Shown: positions 1 through 10,999, counted from the first letter of the stretch. The stretch: DNA of 64,000 nt from Henningerozyma blattae CBS 6284 (GCF_000315915.1 NC_020186.1:1116001-1180000); one strand, 5' to 3'. The notes: generated by a model from the letters alone, not told the origin. Program-made: numbers and translations.

Positions 1-78
1 TGCTTTTGCTTTTGCTTTTGCTTTTGCTTTTGCTTTTGCTTTTGCTTTTGCTTTTGCTTTTGCTTTTGCTTTTGCTTT
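1..78. repeat. Hexanucleotide tandem repeat (TGCTTT)13 at window edge
   Basis: Thirteen perfect TGCTTT units run from base 1 and are cut by the window edge, so the array is probably longer. On the minus strand the unit is AAAGCA, which would read Lys-Ala, Lys-Gln or Ser-Lys. The Lys-Ala frame stays open rightward for some distance but shows no convincing start. It could be the edge of a coding repeat in a gene to the left, or a plain microsatellite. Confidence 0.9.
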
Positions 79-2042
79 TATTTTATGTTCTTGATGTAGT
101 GATAAAGGGGGATATTCTCGTATTAAATTGTTTAAACAACTCACTGTTATATATGGATTATGAACGTTAAAATAGAGGTTATCGATATATTTTAATCAAG
201 TCTTGTTAAGGTGCAATATACAAGCACAAAATACTTGAACGAATGAAAAGCAAGTGAGTTATTAAACCGGGCAGTTGGGTGTACAAACGATGGTTAATGC
301 CTTGGCAGGATCTTTGGGTGTGAACACATTAATGTAAACAAGAACTAGAAGTGCAAAATACTAGAATTCAAAGTTGCAAGAGAGCAAGAAGATTCAGATA
401 CAACCATTAACTCAGGCCAACCGCTGTCTTCTAAATGCTAGCTATCCAAAAACAGATGGTGCAATTCTCTATAACAGGAAGTCTGAGACTCTGACATTTT
501 TTCGACATATAAAACAAAACATACAGAAACTTTCAAAACCCAAAAGACCTTTTACAAGAATTGAACATGTAGGAACTCACTTGCCTAGAAGATAGAATTT
601 GCTATAGACATCCAAGCATAATGGTTTTCTTTTTTCTTGTTTTACCTATAATAACTACCATTATAGTTAAAATTATTATAGTTAATAACCTCATGACCTA
701 TATAGGTCACCCCGCCCCCCCCCCATCAGTCCTGGCCATTCATAGTCATTCGCAACTATTTAGGCGCTAAATGGCCCAATTACACCAGTTTTTTCAACAA
801 TATGACCCACCATGTTTCCTGTGGATACCCCAGAGAACCATCCGTACAAAATGGAGGTGCAGTATATACGCTTTTGGAATGCCCTTTAGATGTGTCCCGA
901 TCTGGAAGTAGAAAGGTGAAGTTCCATTTCCGGTAGTCCGTTCCGATTGGGGTGAGGTCTAGCCCGATCTGGTCAAGATATATAGCCGCTGGCCTGATTG
1001 ACATTCATGGTCTAGAATTTCCTCAGTGGGTGCGACACGTCCGAAAGGGGTACTATGTGCGTGATAGCGCCGGTTAATGCTGCGACACAAAAGTGGGTGT
1101 CACTAATCCCAGAGGAGCATGCACCCATAATAAAAGATCAAGTAATCTAAAGTATACTATAATAATCAATAATCAGCAAAAGTATCGAGACAATTTTGGA
1201 AGGTACGCAAGGTATGTCAGATGGTGCTAATGTCTTTTGCTATTATTTTTACAATTGTAATTTTTAAAATAAAAAGGCACTCGTTTGAATATATTTGGTG
1301 ACGTTTGGTTTGTTATCCATTGGGTACCACACAACATAATTATGTCCAAGAGTTTTCAGATAACATAATCAAATAGAATGGATGGATAGATGGGATATGT
1401 TATCTTTTGAAAAAGCTTGGTATGCATACTTAGTTGCCAGGTGTCGACTAATATTTCTTAGGAAAATATAATTCTTCCTAGAAACTAATTATATGAATAC
1501 AGGAACCTCTCACAGTCACAAGATATACTCGGTATTTAATTACACTATTTCCCCACGCACTATATATATATATTTATATATGAATATGTGTTTTAGCATA
1601 AAAAACATAGCCAAGATATTATGTTTTTTTTCTTGTTTGAGAAAGGAACCATTTCCTTATCAGGACAAGTATTTCGGTTCATTCATGATAAGACCCGGTC
1701 CCAAATTCTGCATTGGTTTCTGATAAGAATGCTTGTTTTGGGTTAAATGAAGGGGAAGATTTGTTACTATCAGATATTGCAAATGAATGTGCTTGCTTAA
1801 TGATATTAGTTGGTGCTGTGATATAATTGATTTATGTTTACAATAATGATAAAGGTGTAAAAATAAAAAAAAAAAATAATTCAAGAATCAACAGGTATTA
1901 TTATTGCTTTTTTAATTATTATCGTATTTTAATTAAATGTACATACTTGAATCTTGCAAAGGTTAAAGTAATCTATCAATTATTGTCGGGTTTGGCCAAT
2001 TAGTTAATTAAGTATAGTAAAAAATATATATATTTCAGATGG
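79..2042. other. Gene-free stretch with a GC-richer island
   Basis: No convincing gene is seen. Bases about 690-1140 are clearly richer in G+C and CpG than the surroundings. The island begins with the 16-bp perfect palindrome TGACCTATATAGGTCA (694-709), followed by a C-rich run (about 710-724). A 74-codon minus-strand frame (780-1004) lies in the island but resembles no protein I know. The rest is ordinary AT-rich intergenic DNA downstream of the first GT91 gene. Confidence 0.6.
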
Positions 2043-4508
2043 CTAAGCCTCCTCTTTTGTCTCTTCTTGCTTTTCCTTGTTCTTATCATCTGGCTCTATC
2101 TTGTTCTCATCATCTTGCTCTTTCTTCTTCTTGTCCTCCTCCTCCTTCTTCCTCTTGTCCTCCTCTTCCTTCTTCTTAGCTTCCTCTTCCTTCTTCCTCT
2201 TCTCTTCCTCTTCCTTCTTCTTCTTCATTTCATAGGCTTCATTATTATGCAAATTACCATAACTCTTACATTTGTCCTTGGCATAATTGACAAGACAATT
2301 CAATGTTTTCCCCAATATTTGATCAGAATTACGTGATGGAATAAAATCTTCGTCAATATCCTTTACAGAATACATTCCCAAGATATAATTCAATAATCCC
2401 TTAATTGTTATAATCTTGGAATTAGAATCAGCTTCACTGAAAGTTAAAATCATATAATCATCAAATTGCTTTGTCTTGGGATCTTGTCCAATAACGTCCC
2501 AAAATGCAATTGAATTTGGTGACATAACATTGAATTTATCACAATCAGTACCATCATTTCCCCAATTCAATATATCTAAATTGAAATCTAACGATGGAAC
2601 GATCAATTCTTGATGATAAATACCATTACTTTCCACTAATAATGATAACATTGGTCTATAAAACCGTTCACTACATCCACATTTCTTTATATGTAATTTA
2701 GGGATACCAACCCATATCTGCTTCCCAGTAACCTTAGGAATTATGGAAGGTAATGGTATGAATTGTGTACCACCACGTTGACCATCAAATTTATTTTGAT
2801 CAGTTAATTCTAATGTCTTTTTTTCAAATACTAATTCACAATATCCATCATTTAATGAACATTTAACAACTTCAAAGGGGCTAAATGAATAAATGAAGTG
2901 GATAAACCCACGAGATAATGTAGAAAAAACAAGATCATCCTTAGTGAAAAATGGTGTCCAATTTTTCTCCAAAGTTTGTTGTTTACGTCCTTGAATATTA
3001 AATTTAACAATTTTTTCAAAACTACGATGTGGTGATAAAGAGAACATTCTTCTTTTATTTTCATCATCATCATGCATATTAAATATAACTATAGGCTCTT
3101 CATATCTGGAAGTCCTCTTAAGAATAATTTTAGGATCCTCAGGACCTTTGAAAAGTCCACCAAGTTTATGAGGTACTGAATATATGGTTGGATATGTAAC
3201 AAAATATCTTTCTAATAATTGATCTCTTCTTTTAGAATCCTTTAAATAATTCTTTGTATGCTCTACTAAACACTTATCATAAGTGACAGGATCATCAATA
3301 ATATTTTCACATGAATCAGTTAGCCCATATTCTTGATTAATTTTTTTCAAGTCTGCCGTAATATCATCAGGTAATCGCAAATCTAATAATGGAATTCTTT
3401 TATTTTTAATCTCATTCCAATCTCTATCAAAGGCTTGTGCTCTAATGAATGAAACCTCTGGTTCCTCTCTCTTACCATTTTTGGAATATAATACACGAGT
3501 CACTGTAATGAAACATTGTTCAGATTCCATCCAAACACTAGAAGATCCAAATTTAAACCATTTTTTCTTAATAACCTCTTCTTCTGATGTCTTTGTAATA
3601 TCTTCTTCATCCTTAATTAATTTACTAAGTTCATCATCTTTTCTAAGTAATTCTCTTCTTAAATTGATTAAATCATCATTAATAAATTTTTGTTTCTTAG
3701 AATAATATATTCTAGATTTATATTCTAAATCTTCACATGTGGCTAAAGAATTATAATCATTTGTTAACATTAATTCAAATTCTTTAACTGACATTAATTT
3801 ATTTTTAGAATCTTGCTTTTTATTATCAGTCAAATATCCTTGAGAATCTAATTTTTCTTTTTTCTTGGCGATCAAATTATTTATATCTAAATTTGATACA
3901 AACCCTGTGATATCAAAATCTTCATATTCATCAAGAATCATCCTAGAATTAGTTGGAAACTTATTTAAGGATTTGTGATTCAGATATGATATTACATTAA
4001 TTTCTTTCATATCTTTCTTAAAGGCAACTTCATCTAATTGGAAAAAAGGTGACACATAATTGTAATAGCTGGTAGATACAATAGAATTTTCACCTCTAAA
4101 GGGGAAAATAATAGTCACTAATGTGGAACATAGTAATAAGACAATTAAGTTCCTTTTACTGAATAGTCTTCTTATGGTAAAAGAAGAAAGTCTAAGAATA
4201 TTCCACCTCCTAAACAAATGAAAGGTCCGACCGAATATACGACGAATATAATTTTGATGGTTTCTTGTTCTTTGATGATGATGCACAGGAGTAAAATCCA
4301 AATAATCATCAATTTCTTCATCCTCATATTCATCCTCATCATAATTAATAAAGTTATCCTGTTCATGGAAATTCGTATCATTATCAATTTCTTTCCCCTG
4401 TACTACCACTCCTTCAACTTTTGGGGCTTTACTTTCATTTGAATTAGGCCCTGAAGTAAGATCCTCCATAAGAAACGCGTTTTCATCCTCTTGATCACTA
4501 CTTACCAT
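2043..4508 (-). CDS. GT91 (BMT/WRY family) beta-mannosyltransferase, copy 1
   Basis: Probable Golgi beta-1,2-mannosyltransferase of family GT91, the family of Candida BMT proteins, which add beta-mannose to cell-wall mannan. It is a type II membrane protein of 821 residues: a long acidic cytosolic tail (1-120), one membrane segment (about 121-137), a stem, then the conserved domain. Family-like blocks are GPEDPKIIL followed by EEPIVIFNM, then SPHRSFE, GGTQF, and FYRPMLSLLVESNG followed by PSLDF. The C-terminal 65 residues are an almost pure Lys/Glu tract (EEEEKRKKEEE type), recalling the tail of Mnn4 and missing from the two neighbouring copies. It is the first of three tandem same-strand copies. 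The family call is firm; donor and acceptor specificity are inferred. Confidence 0.85.
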   Translation of the reverse strand: MVSSDQEDENAFLMEDLTSGPNSNESKAPKVEGVVVQGKEIDNDTNFHEQDNFINYDEDEYEDEEIDDYLDFTPVHHHQRTRNHQNYIRRIFGRTFHLFRRWNILRLSSFTIRRLFSKRNLIVLLLCSTLVTIIFPFRGENSIVSTSYYNYVSPFFQLDEVAFKKDMKEINVISYLNHKSLNKFPTNSRMILDEYEDFDITGFVSNLDINNLIAKKKEKLDSQGYLTDNKKQDSKNKLMSVKEFELMLTNDYNSLATCEDLEYKSRIYYSKKQKFINDDLINLRRELLRKDDELSKLIKDEEDITKTSEEEVIKKKWFKFGSSSVWMESEQCFITVTRVLYSKNGKREEPEVSFIRAQAFDRDWNEIKNKRIPLLDLRLPDDITADLKKINQEYGLTDSCENIIDDPVTYDKCLVEHTKNYLKDSKRRDQLLERYFVTYPTIYSVPHKLGGLFKGPEDPKIILKRTSRYEEPIVIFNMHDDDENKRRMFSLSPHRSFEKIVKFNIQGRKQQTLEKNWTPFFTKDDLVFSTLSRGFIHFIYSFSPFEVVKCSLNDGYCELVFEKKTLELTDQNKFDGQRGGTQFIPLPSIIPKVTGKQIWVGIPKLHIKKCGCSERFYRPMLSLLVESNGIYHQELIVPSLDFNLDILNWGNDGTDCDKFNVMSPNSIAFWDVIGQDPKTKQFDDYMILTFSEADSNSKIITIKGLLNYILGMYSVKDIDEDFIPSRNSDQILGKTLNCLVNYAKDKCKSYGNLHNNEAYEMKKKKEEEEKRKKEEEAKKKEEEDKRKKEEEDKKKKEQDDENKIEPDDKNKEKQEETKEEA

Positions 4509-5181
4509 TTTGTAACAACTTTTCAGATCTTTGTATAATTTGATAACTTATGACTCAAAAAAAAATAACAGTAAAATGGCAAAATAGCAATAAAATTAGG
4601 TTGAAGGGGTACAAAATAAAATAAGATATTCTTATTATACTATTATCAAAAGTACAATATAAAATTAGGGGAAGAAGTTTTCAAAAAATATAATTATAAA
4701 CCTAATAGCTTGTCCTGTTTTTTTTGTTTTGTATTTTTTCTTATTTCAATAAGCCAAATTAACAACGTATATAGTCAAATATTTTTATTGTTTTTATTTA
4801 AATGTTATATACTCTAGAAAATAAATTATGAATTATTAGTTTTTTTCCATTTACTTAATAGCTAAACTTCATTTGTAACCCAAATCTATCCTTGTATTTA
4901 ATTTTTCAAGGTATCAATCCCTTGGCTTCAATGCGATTTTTCCAATCTGAAATTTCTAACTTCATTATTAAGTATGGAGAAATTTTGACCGAAAAGAATG
5001 GAAAAAAACGTCGCAGGAAGATACCAGGTATGCATAAATATCAAGATTGCCTATAGCAGTAACTATCACGACGTAGTTTTATTTTTTTATTTATTTTTTT
5101 TTTTTTAATTTACGCAGCCTAATTTGCTATTATAGAAGTATATCTAAATATGTTACACAATTATATAGAATCGCAAGGGTT
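4509..5181. other. Intergenic, GT91 copy 1 promoter
   Basis: AT-rich spacer between two co-oriented GT91 genes, holding the promoter of copy 1 and the 3' end of copy 2. Poly-A/T runs are abundant, and I see no further gene. Confidence 0.6.
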
Positions 5182-7311
5182 CTATGAATGAAGCTGTAAA
5201 TATTCTGTACACCTATCATGGGCTTGAGCTTCCACACATTTTAATGCAGAGCCCATAATATAATCTGTATGACTGTTAATACTATATTCCTCGTCGATAC
5301 CTTTCTCTGTATAGGTTTTCAATATATAATTTAATAAACCCTTGATGACCATAGCTTTAGATAATGTGTCAGATTCACTATATGTGAACGTCATGTAATC
5401 ATAATATTTTTGGGTAGCCACATCTTGTTTTAAAATCTCCCAAGAGGCAATGGAATTAGGGGCCATTTGGTTTATACCACCACAGTTAAAATTTTTCTCA
5501 TCCCAACTTAATATGTCAGAATCAAAGTCCATAGAAGGTGAGAAAAGGTCCATATAAAACACCCCATTTGATTCTAGCAACACTTGTAGCATGGGCCTAT
5601 AAAATGAGTGTCCGCATTTACAATCGGTTGCTTTATATTTAGAAAATCCAACCCATATATTCTTGTTTTCAATCAATGGTAAAGATGATGGCAGAGATCG
5701 GAATTGTGTCCCACCGGTAACATCTTTTAGTAAAGATCCACTTTCTAATCCTAAAGATTGAGTTTGGAATATTTTTTCACATAATCCATCATTTAATGAA
5801 CATTTCAAAATTTCCAAAGGTTGGAAGTTGTAAATGAAATGAATAGAACCTCTTGATAGCGAAGAGATACTTTCTTCATTGTACTCTCTTTTGTAAAATG
5901 GGGCCCAACCTTTTTCCGTTGATTTCATCTCTTCATCATTAAATTTAAATTCTATCATTTGATCAAAACTACGGTGTGGTAAATATGCATGCATCCTTCT
6001 TCCATGTCCATTATCCATATTGAAAACAACAATTGGTTCCTCAACTCCATTTTTTTCTCTTAATACAATATGTGGATCTTCTGCTCCCAAAAAGTTACCA
6101 TCACTCTTGAAAGGAAATCTAAATATGGTTGGATAAGTGACAAAATAACGATCTAATAGTTTATCTCTTCTTTGAGAGTCTTTCAAATACCCATTTGCTT
6201 GTTTAACTAAGCATTTATCATATGCAGTAGGGTTCCCTTTTAAATGTTCACATGAGAAAGATATCCCAAACTCTCTATCAACTTTTTCCAACTCAACTTC
6301 AAGATTTTGTGGTAAATCTACATCAACTCTTGGGATTCTTTTGCCTATTATTTCTTTCCAATTTTTATCAAAAGTTTGAGCTCTTAAAACTGAAACAACA
6401 GGTTTCGTTTTAATACCTTCGCTGGAATAAAGAATTCGCGAAATTGCAAGGTAACATTGCTCTTTCTCCAACCACACACTTGAAGTACCAAATTTAAACC
6501 ATTTCTTACGAATAATATCTTCTACTTTCATATCTTTTTCACTGTCTTCGTGATTCTTAATTATGTTTGTAATAAAATCATCTTTAGTCAAAATATTTTT
6601 CCGAACAGCAATTAAATCATCTTTCAGTATTGTACGCTCTTTTGAGTATTGAACTTCACCATTATGTTCTAAATCCTCACAACTTGCTTTTACCAGCGTG
6701 CCTTCATCAATATGATTATCAAACTTCACTATATCTTTATTATTAGTGTTTTTATTATTTTCCAACATTTTTAATTGATCAAATCGCATATTTGGAGTGT
6801 ATCCCTTAAATCTAAAGGTTTGATATTTGTCATCTATTATCTTCGAATTAATTGGTAGGTTTTCTATATAAGAAATTGAATTAAATTTGGAAGATAAGTC
6901 TAGATCTAATAGTCCCTTTATCCTATCGACTGAATATTGTTTGTAGAACAAAACTGGGCTATAGTAAGAGTATGATATTTTATATTCTTTAGAAGAATAA
7001 TGATTAGTTATTAAAAAGATTATGAAAACAAAAACACTAAATATTATTGATTTAGAAAGTTTTGTTTCTCGAATGTGGAGTCTAGAATGTATCATATGTG
7101 TGAATTTTTGATTATATTTTCTTAATTTTGAAAATAATTTATTAGGCTTCGAATAGTTACAAGAATATTTTGATTTGGCCTTTGTGTTTGAGCTTAATTG
7201 TAAAAGTCTTGAACTTGACTCAGTTTTTAAAGACAGATCTGTATCAGAGAAATTTGTATAATCTGTATCAGTATAATAACTGAACTCTTTGTTCAACTTT
7301 TTATTAACCAT
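5182..7311 (-). CDS. GT91 (BMT/WRY family) beta-mannosyltransferase, copy 2
   Basis: Second GT91 paralogue, 709 residues. It has a basic and Ser-rich cytosolic tail (1-87), a membrane anchor at about 88-103 (SIIFSVFVFIIFLI), then the lumenal domain. The diagnostic blocks are present: KKWFKFGTSSVWLE, RDKLLDRYFVTYPTIF, GAEDPHIVL followed by EEPIVVFNMDNGHGRRM, LPHRSFD, GGTQF, FYRPMLQVLLESNG, and MAPNSIASWEIL. Unlike copy 1 it ends soon after the domain, with no Lys/Glu tail. The copies differ throughout their length, so the array is not a fresh duplication. The likely role is beta-mannosylation of cell-wall glycans in the Golgi; the exact linkage cannot be read from sequence. Confidence 0.85.
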   Translation of the reverse strand: MVNKKLNKEFSYYTDTDYTNFSDTDLSLKTESSSRLLQLSSNTKAKSKYSCNYSKPNKLFSKLRKYNQKFTHMIHSRLHIRETKLSKSIIFSVFVFIIFLITNHYSSKEYKISYSYYSPVLFYKQYSVDRIKGLLDLDLSSKFNSISYIENLPINSKIIDDKYQTFRFKGYTPNMRFDQLKMLENNKNTNNKDIVKFDNHIDEGTLVKASCEDLEHNGEVQYSKERTILKDDLIAVRKNILTKDDFITNIIKNHEDSEKDMKVEDIIRKKWFKFGTSSVWLEKEQCYLAISRILYSSEGIKTKPVVSVLRAQTFDKNWKEIIGKRIPRVDVDLPQNLEVELEKVDREFGISFSCEHLKGNPTAYDKCLVKQANGYLKDSQRRDKLLDRYFVTYPTIFRFPFKSDGNFLGAEDPHIVLREKNGVEEPIVVFNMDNGHGRRMHAYLPHRSFDQMIEFKFNDEEMKSTEKGWAPFYKREYNEESISSLSRGSIHFIYNFQPLEILKCSLNDGLCEKIFQTQSLGLESGSLLKDVTGGTQFRSLPSSLPLIENKNIWVGFSKYKATDCKCGHSFYRPMLQVLLESNGVFYMDLFSPSMDFDSDILSWDEKNFNCGGINQMAPNSIASWEILKQDVATQKYYDYMTFTYSESDTLSKAMVIKGLLNYILKTYTEKGIDEEYSINSHTDYIMGSALKCVEAQAHDRCTEYLQLHS

Positions 7312-8157
7312 TTTTTTTATTTATTAAAAATATAATTATTGATGAATTAAAAAAAATGGTGATATTTGGTGTAAAAAAAAAACTAGTTTAAACAAGGGAT
7401 ATATTTCTTTTAGTGCTTCTTGAAATAACAAGTATTGTATTTAATATATAAAAATAGAACATCTTATCTATTCAAACTATGATGATGACTCTTTAAATTG
7501 TAGAAAATAAACAACCCATGACTTTAAGACAATCAATACTAGGATACACACGATATAAAAAATATTGCATGGAAAACATTAATTTTCCCTCTGGCTTTGA
7601 GATATATAGTACAGGTAGCTCATTCATGGTATTGGCATAGAATCCGGTGCTTCAACTATTCACTTATTTTCCTTAAAAAAATGTCACTGAAAATAAACAC
7701 AGTAGAAAAAAAGGCATATCAGACGAAAACGTTTCTCTTGTTTTCTGACTCAATATAACAAACTATATTGATATCAATCAAAAGAGTTATTATCATCTGG
7801 AATTTTGAATCTAGAACAATTAGTAACCGAAGTCCGATCAAATAGCAACACTGTGTTAGGAAATATTTTCTAGATGAGGTTTTTCGGGCTTGGCAAAGGT
7901 TCTCGATTTAAAGTCATTAAAATACTGAAAATTCTTATCTAGTACATATTACCAATTTTTCCACTCTAAAAAAACATACTATAATAAGCCACTTTTTATG
8001 CCTACTTTCTTTTGTATTTTAGGAATGTTATAATTAAATAGTATGAGATTGAACTTATATTGGCCAATGTTAGAATTATTAAATTATTATGTATTATTAT
8101 GCCTAGAATATTTATTTATATTACCAGATGTATCTAATATAAAATTTAAGAACTAAG
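7312..8157. other. Intergenic between GT91 copies 2 and 3
   Basis: AT-rich DNA of 846 bp containing the promoter of GT91 copy 2. No RNA gene, repeat or additional reading frame stands out. Confidence 0.6.
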
Positions 8158-10200
8158 TTACAAGGAATTAGATTGCTTGGCAACATTCATAGTGGTGTCA
8201 GTATCTGTAGTTTTTTCAGGATGTGTTAATCCATATTCTTTACATGTACGGGCCGCCGAATCTGCTACACATTTAAAACTGGTTTTGATTATAAAATCAT
8301 CAAGCAGGGTATCTTTGTAAGTGTCTTGTAGATTTTTTTGTTTATATATATTTAGCACATAATCAAGAATACCTCTCACGGTAATTACTGATGATCTTGA
8401 ATCCGATTCACCATATGTTAGTGTTAAATAATCATCGAATCTTTTAGTTTTAGGATCCTGAGCTAAAACTTCCCAGGCAGATATCGAATTTGGAGACATG
8501 ACATTAAATCCACCACATGCGCTATTTTTCTCGTCCCATGACAAAACATCCGTTTCAAAATCTAATGAAGGTACAAGCATCTCTTGATTAAATACTCCAT
8601 TCTCTTCAACCAGTATTGATAGCATAGGTCTGTAGAATCTTTCACCACAGCCGCACTTATTTATGTGTAATTTTGGAAACCCAATCCATATTTGTTTACC
8701 GTAAACCTCAGGCAAAATGGTAGGTAATGGGACATATTGAGTTCCACCACGGATAATATCAATATTTTTCTCACTTGAAATTCGAGACTTGTATACCATT
8801 TTACATGAACCATCAACTAAAGAGCACCTTAGGATTTCTAAAGGGTGCATTCTTTTAATGAAATGAACGTAACCAGAGTAAAAATCTGTTAAGCCTGTCA
8901 AATCCTCCTTAGAGAAAAATGGAGTCCAATTTTTCTGAACTGTATTACCATCTTCGTGATAGTTGAATTGTAATAAGTCACGCTCGGATCTATGAGGAAA
9001 TAAACTAAACATCTTTCTCCCATGGCCATTATCCAAGTTAAAAACAACCATTGGTTCTTCAAACCCTGCAGTTTTTCTTAAAATGATACGTGGATCTTCC
9101 ATACCTTTCCCTTTACCCACCGCATTGAATTCAAAGTGAAACGTTTTTGGATAAACAATATAATTCTTTATTAAAAATTTGTTCCACTCTTTCTCATCTT
9201 GTGGTTTCGAGTTGCTTGATTTAGCGTTTAAACAATTGTAATATGAAAGGGGATCATTAATAACCTCCTCACAAGCTTTATGTCTCGGGTTATTATGTCT
9301 TTCTCGATCGTTGGAATAAGTGTGTAATTTTGGAATATATTTACCTTTAACTTCATTCCAATTCCTATCAAATAATTGTCCACGAACTAAAGATACATCA
9401 GGTTCTGACTTCTTACCATCTGCAGAGTATGTGATACGGGAAACAGTTATGTAATACTGTAAACTTTCCACCCAAACACTCGAGGTACCAAATCTACCCC
9501 ATTTTTGAGATAATAGGTCTTCTTCTGTTAAAGTAGAATCCTCTGGACTTGTAAATTTATCAGAGAGCCAATCAGATGGCTTTAAAATTTCATCCTTGAT
9601 CATCTTAATATTATCTTTGATGATAATCCGTTCAGTTGAATATAAAATCTGGTTAGAATATGCCAGATCATCACATGTGAGTAAATTCTCACTTGAAAAT
9701 CTTATCCTCTCTAAATTTGCTGGATCAGAAGGATCATTTATTTTGAGACCGATTTTTTTGAATATAGACGACTTTGCTAAATTTAATTGAGAGGCAAATC
9801 CTGAAATAGTTAGAGATTTATACGGTTGACGTAAATTTGGTAGAGAAATGGAGGACCTTTCTGTGTTGGTATTCCGAACCCTACTATTTATATCAACATT
9901 TGCCAGCTCATTTTTAGAATAAACTATATTAGAATTTCTTGATCCTGGTAGCCAAGATGGTAAGTAAGCTTTTGGGGCATACGAAACAATCTCAGAGCTC
10001 TTATTTAGAAACAATAATAATAGGCAGCCACAAATGAGAGATACAGTCAAAAATAAAATTCTAAGTTTGATAACTGATGATGGCGGGCTCCAATATCTTA
10101 TTTTCTTTTTCTTATATTTTGAATGAGAATTAGGAGACATATTTCTTCTTGCTAACTGATCAGGGTGACCAATTACCTTTTTAGATCGAAAAGTTGTCAT
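8158..10200 (-). CDS. GT91 (BMT/WRY family) beta-mannosyltransferase, copy 3
   Basis: Third GT91 paralogue, 680 residues. It has a short basic cytosolic tail, a membrane segment at about 46-65 (KLRILFLTVSLICGCLLLLF), then the catalytic domain with GMEDPRIILRK followed by EEPMVVFNLDNGHGRKM, FPHRSERD, GGTQYVPLP, CGCGERFYRPMLSILVEENG, PSLDFETDVLSW and MSPNSISAWEVL. It is closer to copy 1 in the C-terminal half (GERFYRPMLS, PKTKRFDDY) than to copy 2. A polar Thr/Ser tail replaces the Lys/Glu tract of copy 1. All three copies point leftward, as expected of a tandem expansion. Confidence 0.85.
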   Translation of the reverse strand: MTTFRSKKVIGHPDQLARRNMSPNSHSKYKKKKIRYWSPPSSVIKLRILFLTVSLICGCLLLLFLNKSSEIVSYAPKAYLPSWLPGSRNSNIVYSKNELANVDINSRVRNTNTERSSISLPNLRQPYKSLTISGFASQLNLAKSSIFKKIGLKINDPSDPANLERIRFSSENLLTCDDLAYSNQILYSTERIIIKDNIKMIKDEILKPSDWLSDKFTSPEDSTLTEEDLLSQKWGRFGTSSVWVESLQYYITVSRITYSADGKKSEPDVSLVRGQLFDRNWNEVKGKYIPKLHTYSNDRERHNNPRHKACEEVINDPLSYYNCLNAKSSNSKPQDEKEWNKFLIKNYIVYPKTFHFEFNAVGKGKGMEDPRIILRKTAGFEEPMVVFNLDNGHGRKMFSLFPHRSERDLLQFNYHEDGNTVQKNWTPFFSKEDLTGLTDFYSGYVHFIKRMHPLEILRCSLVDGSCKMVYKSRISSEKNIDIIRGGTQYVPLPTILPEVYGKQIWIGFPKLHINKCGCGERFYRPMLSILVEENGVFNQEMLVPSLDFETDVLSWDEKNSACGGFNVMSPNSISAWEVLAQDPKTKRFDDYLTLTYGESDSRSSVITVRGILDYVLNIYKQKNLQDTYKDTLLDDFIIKTSFKCVADSAARTCKEYGLTHPEKTTDTDTTMNVAKQSNSL

Positions 10201-10769
10201 TACACAATGCAGCGAGAGCGAAATAATAGCTAAAGTTCATTTACCGAATATACATTGTTTTTAAAGAAGGAATAAAAGCCTAATATTAGATTGTAAACAA
10301 CAATGCTCAATGCATTGTTTCACAATTTCAAATTCAAGTATCAAGCATACTGTTATTCAAGTGATGTGTCCTCAACTAACTACGAAGGATCTTACCTTCA
10401 TCGGACTTTAAGAAATTTAAGATTTTAATTTCTTTTTTTTTGCAGAAAAATTAGGGGTAAATGTTAAAAGAAAATATATTAACGCTTTTCCTGTATTATT
10501 TTACGCTGAAAATTTTAAAAATATTGTATTACGTTGTAGCTTTGGCTGGAAGGTAGATATCACATGATGTTTAAAAGCGATTCTTACATCCTTCGCCTAA
10601 GAATATTTACCAGGAATTATAGCTGGTGAGATAAATTTAATGTAGTATGAAAAGTACCTTTTTTTTATTTTTTTAATTACAGTTACAAGCACTTGGCTGT
10701 TTGTTTGTTTAATTTTAAAATAAAACTATGTAATTTGCAGGATATGAACTAATCAAAACGGTAGTTCTA
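10201..10769. other. Intergenic, GT91 copy 3 promoter
   Basis: AT-rich spacer holding the upstream region of GT91 copy 3 and the 3' side of the transcription-factor locus. No other feature is supported. Confidence 0.6.
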
Positions 10770-10999
10770 TTACAGCAGAGGAACATTCCCCAGATTGTCA
10801 TCTAAAATGCTCATAAATAAGTCGAAATTATCTTCTAAAAGTTGATTAAAGTCAACTTGATCATTTCCCCCCATCAATGGGCTCATTCCTGTATCTATTG
10901 GGATGGTTGACTGATTAATATTTAAATTACTTTCATCTAAAGTTGCCTTTAACACTGTAATAATTCTAAAATCAAAACTGTTTAATATACATCCCCATT
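10770..10999 (-). pseudogene. Detached C-terminal acidic segment of the Zn2Cys6 factor (frame-shifted)
   Basis: Immediately after the stop of the upstream Zn2Cys6 gene, a different minus-strand frame is open for about 75 codons and ends in an acidic/hydrophobic stretch (DFNQLLEDNFDLFMSILDD). This looks like the C-terminal activation domain of many zinc-cluster activators. The frame has no ATG of its own; the first near-start is a GTG at 10953-10955. One extra base in the TTT run at 11006-11008 (AAA on the coding strand) would join the two frames. I infer a frameshifted tail, either a real truncation or a sequencing error. Confidence 0.5.

Noticed and set aside
2067..2336. 89-codon Leu-rich plus-strand frame
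   Set aside because: It is the antisense of the Lys/Glu repeat in GT91 copy 1 (CTT/CTC read as Leu).
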